Below, piece after piece: positions 41,271 to 50,480 of a DNA stretch of 64,000 nucleotides. The notes beneath the pieces are model-generated. The model had not been told where the DNA came from. It searched no databases and saw only the letters and a list, made by a program, of their open reading frames with translations. The stretch is from Photobacterium toruni (GTDB lineage Bacteria > Pseudomonadota > Gammaproteobacteria > Enterobacterales > Vibrionaceae), in assembly GCF_024529955.1 (NCBI RefSeq), contig NZ_AP024854.1, forward strand, positions 2,356,001 to 2,420,000, read 5' to 3'. The position numbers were made by a program, and so were the translations under genes. The number at the start of each line of letters is the position of its first letter. Positions within the stretch are counted from its first letter, which is position 1.

Positions 41271-41307
41271 CAAGGCCTGTTCTAATTAAGAGCAGGCCTT
41301 TTTAATA
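41271..41307 (+). terminator. Terminator of ahpF
   Basis: Stem AAGGCCTG / CAGGCCTT followed by TTTAAT. Confidence 0.8.
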
Positions 41308-41865
41308 TTTAAAGCACCCAAAATCTGTATATTTAGAGCTTCGGTTTAAATACGTAGTTGGCATAAATAGTAATAATAGTCATACCTAAACCTCGTATTA
41401 TTCTTCAATTTATCAATAAAAAAATTAATACCAATAAAAACTATTTAATTTCACTATTGATTAAACCATCATTAAAAATGCACATTTTACAAAATAAACC
41501 CCAATTTACAAACATAAAAAAACAAATGAAACCCTATTATTTAACACTTTTGAGTTTACTTTTTAAATATTTAAAATCATGATCTTATAATTATGTTTCG
41601 TTTTTATGCTTCATATTTTAAACGTCATACTCGTGCATTATTACAATCTCAAGCTTAGCCTTTTCGGCACCAAAACTTATTTCTTTCTGCGTATTTTGTT
41701 CCATTTTTTACCCATCTTTCCTGTGGGGTATATTTCTTTAACCAAATCAATCGCACTTTTTAAGTAACGATGATTCCTTTTCTACACTTTTGAGTAATAT
41801 CTTTTATAACTATTGAGAATTCATATTGTATTCACTCCCCCTATTTGAAGCAGGAAGCTAGTTAC
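41308..41865 (+). other. Long AT-rich leader before the XRE regulator
   Basis: About 550 bases without a convincing gene. ACACTTTTGAGT occurs twice, at 41544-41555 and 41784-41795. A 21-codon frame at 41593-41658 (MFRFYASYFKRHTRALLQSQA) has no ribosome site but an unusually basic product; I keep it only as a possibility. The length suggests a long untranslated leader or a regulatory zone. Confidence 0.4.
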
Positions 41866-42504
41866 ATGGAATATTTAGAGAGAATTAAGCGTTTAGCTAA
41901 AGTTCAAGGTATCAGTCAAAAGCAACTTGGTGAGGCACTAAGCCTTCAGCAAGGTACAATGAGCCGTAAACTTTCAGGTAAATATGGTATTGAAGTTCGC
42001 GAATTAGAAAAAATCGCAGAAACATTAAATACATCAATCGGTTATATTTTAACGGGTCAAATTGATACAGGTACACAAGCAACGACTACTATCAGTACTG
42101 AACATGATAGTTCTACAACGTGCACCTATATTCCTGTGATCCATCGTAAAGATTTTTCAGCTTACAATTTAGGTGATTCTGTTGAGGTGATTAGCAAGCG
42201 TGCTATCCCCCAGCATCTAGAGCGTGATGCATGTCTGGGTTTATTCATTGATAATGAAAACATTTCACATTGCGCACCAGTGGGTAGCTACGCATTAGCG
42301 ACTAAAGAAGCCGCTTACCGTCCTAAGCAACCAGTGTTTGCTTCTGTACGTGGCAGTGAGCCTGATTTTTACCATATGACGCAACTGGCTGATGGTGTTG
42401 TATTCTCAACCTCACAACCAGACTTTCCAAATTTATTTGTAAATAATGGTGAGTTCCAAATTCACGGTTATATTATCCAGTCAGACTGGGCTTACGATCG
42501 TTAA
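41866..42504 (+). CDS. XRE-family regulator with an S24/LexA-like C-terminal domain
   Basis: 212 residues from ATG 41866 (MEYLERIKRLAKVQ), with AGGAAG upstream; a TTG seven codons earlier is the alternative. The helix-turn-helix is at about 12-50 (ISQKQLGEALSLQQGTMSRK). The C-terminal half looks like the S24 repressor fold: CLGLFIDNENISHCAPVGSY, then PVFASVRGSEPDFYHMTQL and NNGEFQIHGYIIQS. The catalytic Ser (in DxDSM) and Lys (in VKRL) positions read Ile/Ser-His and His-Met, so self-cleavage is unlikely. The target is unknown; the long leader with a repeated 12-mer may be its own control region. Confidence 0.75.
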   Translation: MEYLERIKRLAKVQGISQKQLGEALSLQQGTMSRKLSGKYGIEVRELEKIAETLNTSIGYILTGQIDTGTQATTTISTEHDSSTTCTYIPVIHRKDFSAYNLGDSVEVISKRAIPQHLERDACLGLFIDNENISHCAPVGSYALATKEAAYRPKQPVFASVRGSEPDFYHMTQLADGVVFSTSQPDFPNLFVNNGEFQIHGYIIQSDWAYDR

Positions 42505-42537
42505 TCACGACAAACTGCTCAATTAGGGATAAAAAGA

Positions 42538-42567
42538 AAGCTCATCGTCATTCGATGAGCTTTTTTA
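42538..42567 (+). terminator. Terminator of the XRE regulator gene
   Basis: Stem AAGCTCATCG / CGATGAGCTT followed by TTTTA. Confidence 0.8.
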
Positions 42568-42638
42568 TTGCTTTCGCTTGTGATCAAAAACGGTTATTTT
42601 TAAGCTATTTAATACGCTCTTTAACTGAATTTATCATT

Positions 42639-43154
42639 ATGCCTACTATTATTGTTGCCTCAACCAACCCTGCAAAAATTACCGCTGTCACTGATGCATT
42701 CAATGCTATTTTTCCACAACAATCATTTATTACGACAGGTGTCAGTACGGAAAGTGGTGTGCGCGATCAACCATTAACCAGTGAAGAGACATTATTAGGG
42801 GCTAACAATCGCGTTATTTCGTGTCGTGAACGCTACCCTGATGCTGATTATATTGTCGGCCTAGAAGCAGGATTAGATGATAATTTTACTTTTGCATGGA
42901 TGGTGATTGAACATCAAGGAAGAAAATCGACCGCTCGTTCAGCTTCGTTACCTTTACCGCCATTAGCATTGGAAAAAATAGCACAGGGAATGGAGCTAGG
43001 AGATGTGATGGATGAGATGTTTGCTCAACAAAACATTAAACAAAAAGGGGGGGCTATTGCAATGCTAACTAACCATTTATTGAGCCGTAGCAGTGTCTAT
43101 CAACAAGCATTGATTCTCGCGTTAATCCCTTTTTTACACCCTGAATTATACTAG
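42639..43154 (+). CDS. yjjX: Inosine/xanthosine triphosphatase YjjX
   Basis: 171 residues from ATG 42639 (MPTIIVASTNPAKITAV). A longer frame from 42555 would start inside the previous terminator and is rejected. IIVASTNPAKI, VSTESGVRDQPLTSEETLLGA, NRV and DYIVGLEAGL are family segments. The enzyme removes non-canonical ITP and XTP from the nucleotide pool. The yjjX-trpR-slt-ettA neighbourhood is the same as in E. coli. Confidence 0.93.
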   Translation: MPTIIVASTNPAKITAVTDAFNAIFPQQSFITTGVSTESGVRDQPLTSEETLLGANNRVISCRERYPDADYIVGLEAGLDDNFTFAWMVIEHQGRKSTARSASLPLPPLALEKIAQGMELGDVMDEMFAQQNIKQKGGAIAMLTNHLLSRSSVYQQALILALIPFLHPELY

Positions 43155-43206
43155 TTATCATTCAAAAGTGATGACTAACGCGTGATATGTTAATAACAGC
43201 GGATCG

Positions 43207-43527
43207 CTATTCTTCTGGTGCAGAAGGAACATTTTTAGCGAGAAAATCAGCTAACCATGCTTTTGTTGCATCATCTTGATGTTTAAGTTCGTTAGAACCA
43301 CGAGTGATAGTAGCCACACCAACACCCAGTAATTCACTGATTTTACGCTGGCTACGTTCACCATTAAGTAACTCATGCACTATATTTACGCGTGCAATTA
43401 ATGCCTCTCTTTCATCATGAGTTAATAATACTTTAAACAGTAACTGATCCCGCTGTTGCGCAGAGGCTTGCTGAAGCAAATCTATAATTTGTTGCCAATC
43501 AGTATACTTTGGTGAGTCTACAGCCAT
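43207..43527 (-). CDS. trpR: Trp operon repressor TrpR
   Basis: 106 residues (E. coli 108). The helix-turn-helix QRKISELLGVGVATITRGSN and the tryptophan-binding LTHDEREALIARVNIVHELL are highly characteristic. TrpR binds operators of trp genes when loaded with L-tryptophan. It is in its conserved place between yjjX and slt. An operator-like palindrome overlaps its promoter region at 43554-43568. Confidence 0.97.
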   Translation of the reverse strand: MAVDSPKYTDWQQIIDLLQQASAQQRDQLLFKVLLTHDEREALIARVNIVHELLNGERSQRKISELLGVGVATITRGSNELKHQDDATKAWLADFLAKNVPSAPEE

Positions 43528-43547
43528 TTTTATTTATCCCGTCAGGC

Positions 43548-43568
43548 ATTATATACACGAGGAGTGTA
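43548..43568 (-). promoter_or_regulatory. Promoter and possible TrpR operator of trpR
   Basis: On the minus strand TACAC-TCCTC-GTGTA (43568-43554) is directly followed by TATAAT (43553-43548). The symmetric element next to a perfect -10 is where E. coli trpR has its own operator, but the central CTAG of the consensus is absent. Confidence 0.4.
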
Positions 43569-43700
43569 CCGCGATTCCCATATCAGACCAAGTAACGGTT
43601 ATTTTTACACCCCGCACTGATCAAATAATTTGTATATCAATCAGTATGATATTTATCTTCAAAATACTAACACTGACATAAAAACATGCTCTTATTAACG

Positions 43701-43742
43701 AATAACCGCTACGGTTATTTTCGATATAACAATAGCGGTTTA
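43701..43742 (-). terminator. Possible terminator of slt
   Basis: AACCGCTA near 43703 and TAGCGGTT near 43733 form the stem, but the arms are separated by a 20-base AT-rich loop and the T tail is weak. Confidence 0.45.
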
Positions 43743-43762
43743 TTCATAGCGTTTGAAAATGA

Positions 43763-45712
43763 TTAATAACGCGCTTTTAGTTCTTCAGGGCTAAATAACA
43801 CCCCTTTACGTCCCATCAGTTCATTATAATAAATATCAAACATCAACACATTTTGAACATAGCCACGGGTTTCATTAAACGGTATTTGTTCAATAAATGC
43901 ATAAACATCCAGTTTACCATCAGTCACTTTTTTCCATTGTGATACACGCCCAGGCCCCGCATTATAAGAGGCAAAAGCATAAACACGATTATCATCATTA
44001 CGCTTTAACATCATTTCTAAATACGCACTGCCTAAACGAATGTTAACACTCGGATCAAATAAACTTTGTTTACCTTTATATTTATAATCAAGCTTTTTCG
44101 CTGTTTCTGCTGCGGTTGCTGGCATAAGTTGCATTAAGCCACTCGCACCAACATGGGATCGCGCATGAATATTTAATGCACTTTCTTGCCTTGCTAATGC
44201 CATCATGGTTGATGCAGGAATATTGCGTTGCTCACTGAAGAAATCAAATAACCACTGGTGCGCTAATGGGAATCGTAATGTCATATGATCCCACAATTTA
44301 CCTGAAATAGTGGCTTGTACAGCAAGGTAATGCCATTGATGTTTCTCGGCATAAACAGCTAATTGACGCTTGGTTTCAACATTGGTGATTTTAGATAACA
44401 AATAACCCCATTCACGATTAGCGGCAGTCACCTTATCAAGTGCAATCAACTCTTTAACACGCGCTAAACTCGTTTTATAAGGCTTTAATAAAGCGGTCGA
44501 TGTGGGTGCTTTAGTTAGCGGATACACAATGGGCTTATTGAGTATCGTCGCAGCAGCCGCACTGTAAAAATCGCGCTCACCTAATAATGAAGTATAGATT
44601 TTATCCGCTTGTTTTTTCTTGCCGTTTTGCGCTAATAATTTTGCTTTCCAGAATGTCCAACGTGGTGTCTGTTGTGCTTCCTTCGGTAAGTGATCAATCC
44701 AATATTGCGTTTGTTTCCAGTTAGCCTCTCGAATAGCATTACGCACTCGACGCTCTAAAAGACTGGCATTATCACTCTGCGCTAATTTACTATCGCGCCA
44801 TTGCGCTAAACTTGAATCTGATGTCGACATTAAGCGTGAAGCGACAGCATCAGCCAATTTTTGTTTGGTTGCTTTATCAAAATGCTGCCCACGCACAACT
44901 TGGTCATATTCTGTTACCGCCTGTTTCGTATCAGTGCGCGCTAACAATAAATAGGCTTTTTGAGTCAGTGCCTGATTAAATGGTGTGACTTTGCTTTTTT
45001 TAGCAAACGCCCCCACATTTTGCGGTTGATCATACAATGCAAGTACTGCATCACCCGTCGCCTGCGCATCACCCGTTAATAGCTTATCAAGATAGCTCAA
45101 TAAGCTTTTATTACCTTTGCCATAAGCCAATACCATTCGATCGAGCACCATGGTATTGGTTCGTTTACCCGCCGCACTCCAACTGTCTAATAAATCATCA
45201 CATCCAGCAGGTAAAGAATTACCTGTTTGCCATAATTTTTCAGCACCTTGCCATGCTAATGCTGCGTTACCTGTTTTCTCTTTGGCATAATAAAACGCAC
45301 ATTGAAGATCAGTCTTGCGTGGAACCGCTGGTTGAATCATTAAAAAATCATGCCAACGCCCAGTGTTTACCAATTGGTTTAAATAACGTGTTTTAATAGC
45401 CTGACTGAACGGCAACATTTTATATTCATCAATAAATACCTGTACTTGACTCGGTTTTTTAGTTGCCAGTTGAGCATTAAATTCACGATACTCTAAATAA
45501 GGATAAAGTGGATATCCGCCTAACTTGGTTTTTTCTTGATGAAATACAGCCAGATCATTATTTGAAAAAGCCGTTTGCGCTTGTTCATACCATGTACGCT
45601 GTTGCTCTAAAGAAGCAGCTTGAACAGTCACCGTGCTGGTTAATCCGACCGTCAACAAAGCCAATGAAAAAATACGAGAAGAACTACATAGACGCGTCAC
45701 GATTAACTCCAT
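43763..45712 (-). CDS. slt: Soluble lytic murein transglycosylase Slt70
   Basis: 649 residues with a signal peptide (cleavage after VQAA). The long middle is the helical ring (U and L domains, about 30-470). The C-terminal lysozyme-like domain has the catalytic Glu in ARQESALNIHARSHVGASG, then LMQLMPATA and AFASYNAGPGRVSQW. Slt cleaves peptidoglycan to 1,6-anhydro-muropeptides in the periplasm. Length matches E. coli (645). Position next to trpR is conserved. Confidence 0.96.
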   Translation of the reverse strand: MELIVTRLCSSSRIFSLALLTVGLTSTVTVQAASLEQQRTWYEQAQTAFSNNDLAVFHQEKTKLGGYPLYPYLEYREFNAQLATKKPSQVQVFIDEYKMLPFSQAIKTRYLNQLVNTGRWHDFLMIQPAVPRKTDLQCAFYYAKEKTGNAALAWQGAEKLWQTGNSLPAGCDDLLDSWSAAGKRTNTMVLDRMVLAYGKGNKSLLSYLDKLLTGDAQATGDAVLALYDQPQNVGAFAKKSKVTPFNQALTQKAYLLLARTDTKQAVTEYDQVVRGQHFDKATKQKLADAVASRLMSTSDSSLAQWRDSKLAQSDNASLLERRVRNAIREANWKQTQYWIDHLPKEAQQTPRWTFWKAKLLAQNGKKKQADKIYTSLLGERDFYSAAAATILNKPIVYPLTKAPTSTALLKPYKTSLARVKELIALDKVTAANREWGYLLSKITNVETKRQLAVYAEKHQWHYLAVQATISGKLWDHMTLRFPLAHQWLFDFFSEQRNIPASTMMALARQESALNIHARSHVGASGLMQLMPATAAETAKKLDYKYKGKQSLFDPSVNIRLGSAYLEMMLKRNDDNRVYAFASYNAGPGRVSQWKKVTDGKLDVYAFIEQIPFNETRGYVQNVLMFDIYYNELMGRKGVLFSPEELKARY

Positions 45713-45989
45713 ATCAAAAAACCACCCAAAAACATGTACAATCCTTGTTCAATAGTAGCAAAAAAAAGCCACAAAACCGCAAAATAGTGCTCACTCATCA
45801 GCACTCATTCACCTTCATTGGCAGTAATGCCTATAAAGTCTGATTGTGATAGTAACAATGATAATAAACAATCTCTTTCTATCGCTAAAATACCTTACTC
45901 AGCCGCGGAATTAACAACAATTCGAGTGAACTTTTAGAGATTATAGGTACTATATAACCTTTATTTTAGAGTAGAGATCACACACGGAT

Positions 45990-47657
45990 ATGGCTGATTA
46001 CGTCTATACCATGTCGCGAGTGGGCAAAATCGTCCCACCTAAGCGTCAAATCTTAAAAGATATTTCACTGAGTTTTTTCCCTGGTGCCAAAATTGGTGTT
46101 CTAGGTCTTAACGGTTCAGGTAAATCAACCTTACTGCGTATTATGGCAGGCATTGATACTGATATTGAAGGTGAAGCGCGTCCTCAAGCTGGCCTTAAAG
46201 TCGGTTATCTACCTCAAGAACCTGTATTAGATGAAACTAAAACAGTACGTGAAATTGTTGAAGAATCGGTTTCTGATGTTAAAGAGGCACTGATTCGTCT
46301 TGATCAAGTTTATGCCGCTTACGCTGAACCTGATGCTGATTTTGATGCACTCGCAAAAGAACAAGGCGATTTAGAATCATTAATTGAAACTAAAGATGGC
46401 CACAACTTAGGGATGCAACTTGAGCGTGCGGCAGATGCTTTACGTCTACCTGATTGGGATGCTGTCGTTAAAAACCTATCGGGTGGTGAGCGTCGTCGGG
46501 TGGCTATTTGTCGTTTATTACTTGATAAACCCGACATGCTACTACTTGATGAACCTACCAACCACTTAGATGCTGAATCAGTGGCGTGGCTAGAGCACTT
46601 CTTGGTGGATTACAGTGGTACTGTGGTCGCTATTACCCACGACCGTTACTTCCTTGATAACGCTGCGGGCTGGATTTTAGAACTTGACCGTGGTGAAGGT
46701 ATTCCATGGCAAGGCAACTACACCTCATGGCTTGAGCAAAAAGATGCACGTCTAAAACAAGAATCATCTCAAGAACGAGCTTTGCAGAAAACCATTGAGA
46801 AAGAGCTTGAATGGGTACGTCAAAACCCGAAAGGTCGTCAGGCAAAATCAAAAGCACGTATGGCGCGTTTTGAAGAGCTTAACACCACCGATCACCAAAA
46901 ACGTAATGAAACTAATGAGCTATTCATTCCACCAGGTGAGCGTTTAGGCGATAAAGTCATTGAAGTTAAAAACCTAACTAAATCGTTTGGTGATCGCGTT
47001 CTGATTGATGATTTATCTTTCAGTATGCCTAAAGGTGCTATCGTCGGTATTATCGGTGCTAACGGTGCAGGTAAATCAACGCTATTTAAAATGTTAAGTG
47101 GTGCAGAGCAACCTGATTCTGGCACCATTGAACTGGGTGAGACAGTAAAACTAGCATCGGTTGATCAGTTCCGCGATAGCATGAACGATAACAATACGGT
47201 TTACCAAGAAATCTCTGAAGGCGCTGATATTCTTAGAATCAACAACTTTGAGATCCCTGCTCGTGCGTATGTTTCACGCTTTAACTTTAAAGGCAGTGAT
47301 CATCAAAAACGCATCGGCGATTTATCAGGCGGTGAGCGTAACCGTGTTCACTTAGCGAAACTGCTAAAAGCCGGCGGTAACGTATTACTTCTCGATGAGC
47401 CAACTAACGACCTTGATGTTGAAACATTGCGTGCATTAGAAGAAGCGTTACTTGAGTTCCCAGGTTGTGCCATGGTTATCTCGCATGACCGTTGGTTCTT
47501 AGACCGTGTAGCAACACATATTCTTGATTATCGAGATGAAGGTAAAGTGAGCTTCTTTGAAGGTAACTTTACTGAATATACTGATTGGTTGAAGAAAACC
47601 TTAGGGGCTGATGCTGCTGATCCTCACCGTATCAAGTACAAACGTATCACTAAATAA
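45990..47657 (+). CDS. ettA: Energy-dependent translational throttle protein EttA (ABC-F)
   Basis: 555 residues with two ABC domains. First Walker A GLNGSGKST (about 37-45) and signature LSGGERRRVAICR; second Walker A GANGAGKST and signature LSGGERNRVHLAKL; both with LLLDEPTN Walker B. The inter-domain linker (about 240-300) is Lys/Arg-rich (KGRQAKSKARMARFEE). EttA binds the ribosomal E site and gates elongation according to ADP/ATP. Length equals E. coli EttA (555). Confidence 0.97.
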   Translation: MADYVYTMSRVGKIVPPKRQILKDISLSFFPGAKIGVLGLNGSGKSTLLRIMAGIDTDIEGEARPQAGLKVGYLPQEPVLDETKTVREIVEESVSDVKEALIRLDQVYAAYAEPDADFDALAKEQGDLESLIETKDGHNLGMQLERAADALRLPDWDAVVKNLSGGERRRVAICRLLLDKPDMLLLDEPTNHLDAESVAWLEHFLVDYSGTVVAITHDRYFLDNAAGWILELDRGEGIPWQGNYTSWLEQKDARLKQESSQERALQKTIEKELEWVRQNPKGRQAKSKARMARFEELNTTDHQKRNETNELFIPPGERLGDKVIEVKNLTKSFGDRVLIDDLSFSMPKGAIVGIIGANGAGKSTLFKMLSGAEQPDSGTIELGETVKLASVDQFRDSMNDNNTVYQEISEGADILRINNFEIPARAYVSRFNFKGSDHQKRIGDLSGGERNRVHLAKLLKAGGNVLLLDEPTNDLDVETLRALEEALLEFPGCAMVISHDRWFLDRVATHILDYRDEGKVSFFEGNFTEYTDWLKKTLGADAADPHRIKYKRITK

Positions 47658-47673
47658 TTCATAGCATTCTATA

Positions 47674-47701
47674 AAAGAGCTGTTTCTACAGCTCTTTTTA
47701 T
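47674..47701 (+). terminator. Terminator of ettA
   Basis: Stem AAAGAGCTGT / ACAGCTCTTT around TTCT, ending in TTTTTA. Confidence 0.85.
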
Positions 47702-47853
47702 CAAAATAAAATAACCTTTTAAATCAATTAGTTTAATTAATTATTCATTAATAGATACAATATAGCCTCATTTTTGTGACGTGATAACTAGCAATAATGA
47801 AAATGAAAACATAGACTGAGTAGCTTATTATTTATCGATAATAGCTATAAATT

Positions 47854-48837
47854 ATGCCTCATTTAGAACCACCAGTACCAAAATCATCATTTCAGACCAA
47901 ATCTTTGCACTTGTTACTACAGCATTATCGTACAGTTATCATCATTGTTGTGTGTGGTCTGTTTAGTTACGGTAGCTATTCAATGTTTCACCTTTATCAA
48001 AATGCTAAAATCTCACAAATCAAAGCTCAAAAACTAGGCGCTCAAGCATTAGCATTAAGTGCATCGCTTTCTGAAGAAACCGCGATGAACCACAATCTCA
48101 ATCAAGCATTAGCGGATAAGAAAAAATCATTAGTTGCGCTTAATCAACGGATTGATGATATGGAAACCGTACTTGGTATTGAGCCATCAGAGAATAACCA
48201 AACCATAACTCAACGGGTTGATACCGCCGCGATTAATTCAGCAGTTAGAGCTACATTATTTCAATTAATTCCTAACGGCGCTCCAACCCCTAATGCACAA
48301 TTAACCTCCGACTTTGGCTCACGTGTTCATCCAATAACTAAAAAACGCAAACGTCATGATGGTCTTGATTTTGCAGCTAAAATTGGCACTCCCATTTATG
48401 CTCCTGCTGATGCTGTTATTGAACGCGCTCGTAGCAGTAATTATGGCTATGGTAATCAATTAACCCTTAATCACACCATGGGATTTATTTCGACCTACTC
48501 GCACATGAGTAAATTTAAAGTTAAACAGGGTGAGTTTGTTAAAAAAGGTCAACTTATTGGTTGGACAGGTAATTCAGGGCTATCTACCGGTCCCCATTTA
48601 CATTACGAAATTCGCTTTTTAGGCAAGCCGCTTAACCCACGTCCATTTGTGAAATGGAATATTGAAAATTTTGACGCGCTGTTTAAACAAGAAAAGAACG
48701 TTCAATGGGCATCATTATTAAATACCATCAATGGTATGGTGGCGATGCAGGTGCAATTAACCGGCGATGAAAATCAGAACATGGGAATGACAACGGTCAA
48801 TCATACCAAGCCACCTCAAAACCACGTTGAGCTTTAA
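47854..48837 (+). CDS. M23-family (LytM) cell-wall peptidase, membrane anchored
   Basis: 327 residues. One N-terminal transmembrane segment (IIIVVCGLFSYGSYSMF, about 30-46) is followed by a short coiled coil (about 55-110). The C-terminal LytM domain has the metal ligands: H-x3-D in KRHDGLDFAAK and the final HLHYEIRF, with the SHMSKFKVKQGEFVKKGQLI core. These enzymes cut peptidoglycan cross-bridges or act as regulators of amidases; all ligands are present, so it should be active. The plan resembles vibrio ShyA-like proteins but without their LysM, and I cannot name the orthologue. Confidence 0.88.
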   Translation: MPHLEPPVPKSSFQTKSLHLLLQHYRTVIIIVVCGLFSYGSYSMFHLYQNAKISQIKAQKLGAQALALSASLSEETAMNHNLNQALADKKKSLVALNQRIDDMETVLGIEPSENNQTITQRVDTAAINSAVRATLFQLIPNGAPTPNAQLTSDFGSRVHPITKKRKRHDGLDFAAKIGTPIYAPADAVIERARSSNYGYGNQLTLNHTMGFISTYSHMSKFKVKQGEFVKKGQLIGWTGNSGLSTGPHLHYEIRFLGKPLNPRPFVKWNIENFDALFKQEKNVQWASLLNTINGMVAMQVQLTGDENQNMGMTTVNHTKPPQNHVEL

Positions 48838-48871
48838 ATAAGACCTGCACTCACTAGCCTCTTTCTCATTT

Positions 48872-48911
48872 TAAAAAAGGCCACCCACATTATTGATGGT
48901 TGGCCTTTTTA
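48872..48911. terminator. Bidirectional terminator between the M23 gene and radA
   Basis: AAAAAGGCCA and TGGCCTTTTT arms around ACCCACATTATTGATGGT, with A and T flanks usable by both convergent genes. Confidence 0.8.
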
Positions 48912-48937
48912 TTACCGGTTAATTGACACTATTAAGA

Positions 48938-50329
48938 TTAGTTAATCAGCTCAATTAACTCATGAATTGTTTTGACTGCGACAATTTTTGCACCTAACCC
49001 TTCCATTGATTTATGGTAGTTACGATAAGGAATAAAGATTTCCGTAAAGCCATGCTGAGCGGCTTCTTTTACTCGTGGCACACCACTGTCTATCGGACGC
49101 ACATCACCATTTAGACTTAACTCACCCATAATGCAGGTTGTGCGTGGCACTACAAACTCGTTTAAGCTACTTAATAATGCTGCCACTAATGCCAAATCAA
49201 TACAGGTTTCTGATTCATCAATCTTTAAGCCACCAACAATATTGAAAAAAGTATCATGGAATATTTTAGTTTTAGCATGCTTACGTAAAATCCCCGTCAG
49301 CATTTTAATTCGATTCATATTTAAACCGACACAAACCCGTTGCGGAAACTCCCCTTCAGTTTCGGTAGTTAAACATTGGATCTCAAGTAAAATATTCCGA
49401 TTACCTTTACGAATACAAGTAATTGCAGAGCCTGATGATTCAGTGGTTGACCCCGATAAGAAAATCTCACTCGGGTTATCAACACTGAGCATGCCGCGCT
49501 CGGTCATTCGAAAAATACCAACGGTATCGACATCACCAAAACGGTTTTTATTGGCACGTAAGGTTCGAACTTGACCATCATTGGTGTCAATATGCAGTAA
49601 CGCATCGACGATATGTACCAATGTCTGTGGACCTGCAATTTCATTATTTTTATTCACATGCGCAATTAAGAACATGGTGACATTATTTTGTTTGCAATAT
49701 TGCGTCAGTGATTGTGCTGCGGTTTTTACTTGTGACGGCGACCCCGGACTCCCATTGGCTAAGTCAGTTGATACCGCTTGAATCGAGTCAATAACCGCAA
49801 ACTTGATCTGTTTTGCATCTAATTCGGCAATAATAGCTTCAACACTGGTTTCTGCCATTAAATACAAATTATCTTCATTACAGTCTAATTTAAGTCGATT
49901 TACACGGTTTTTAAACTGCGATAACGATTCTTCCGCAGTACAGTAAAGTGATGGCATTAATTTCGACATTCGTGCCACTAAATCCGACAATAATGTCGTT
50001 TTACCTGCACCAGGATCACCTGAAATAATATTCACTGAGCCAGTGGTTAATCCACCGCACAATACACGATCTAACTCTCCAATGCCTGTTAGCATTTTTT
50101 GAGCATCAACCGCTTCAACTTCATGCAATTTTTTAGAACCACCGCCGGCAATACCTGCATATCCCGATAAACTTGAACGCGCTGAAGTTGCCACGCCAGT
50201 TTTAGTATTTGGAATAGTAAATTCAGTGATCGTATTCCATGATTTACACCCAGAACATTGACCTTGCCAACGCGCAAAGTCCATTCCACAATCACTACAT
50301 ACATAAGCTCGTTTTGCTGCTTTTGCCAT
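48938..50329 (-). CDS. radA: DNA repair protein RadA (Sms)
   Basis: 463 residues. N-terminal zinc finger YVCSDCGMDFARWQGQCSGC, Walker A GDPGAGKTTLL near 100, the RadA motif RANKNRFGDVDT near 255, and a C-terminal Lon-like domain (MGELSLNGDVRPI). RadA is a RecA-like motor that extends recombination intermediates. Length matches E. coli (460). It lies between the M23 gene and the PilZ gene, with serB beyond, as in vibrios. Confidence 0.97.
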   Translation of the reverse strand: MAKAAKRAYVCSDCGMDFARWQGQCSGCKSWNTITEFTIPNTKTGVATSARSSLSGYAGIAGGGSKKLHEVEAVDAQKMLTGIGELDRVLCGGLTTGSVNIISGDPGAGKTTLLSDLVARMSKLMPSLYCTAEESLSQFKNRVNRLKLDCNEDNLYLMAETSVEAIIAELDAKQIKFAVIDSIQAVSTDLANGSPGSPSQVKTAAQSLTQYCKQNNVTMFLIAHVNKNNEIAGPQTLVHIVDALLHIDTNDGQVRTLRANKNRFGDVDTVGIFRMTERGMLSVDNPSEIFLSGSTTESSGSAITCIRKGNRNILLEIQCLTTETEGEFPQRVCVGLNMNRIKMLTGILRKHAKTKIFHDTFFNIVGGLKIDESETCIDLALVAALLSSLNEFVVPRTTCIMGELSLNGDVRPIDSGVPRVKEAAQHGFTEIFIPYRNYHKSMEGLGAKIVAVKTIHELIELIN

Positions 50330-50480
50330 TCTAAATCCTATATCTCTTATTCTTCACAGCCACTAATCATAGTAGTGTCAAGAAACTATCGAATAACGAC
50401 AAATATATGTCAGTTAACGCTAAATTTTTTACGCTGTTGGTCGATGATACAACTAGTCCATTCATCAATAGATCCAAGCC

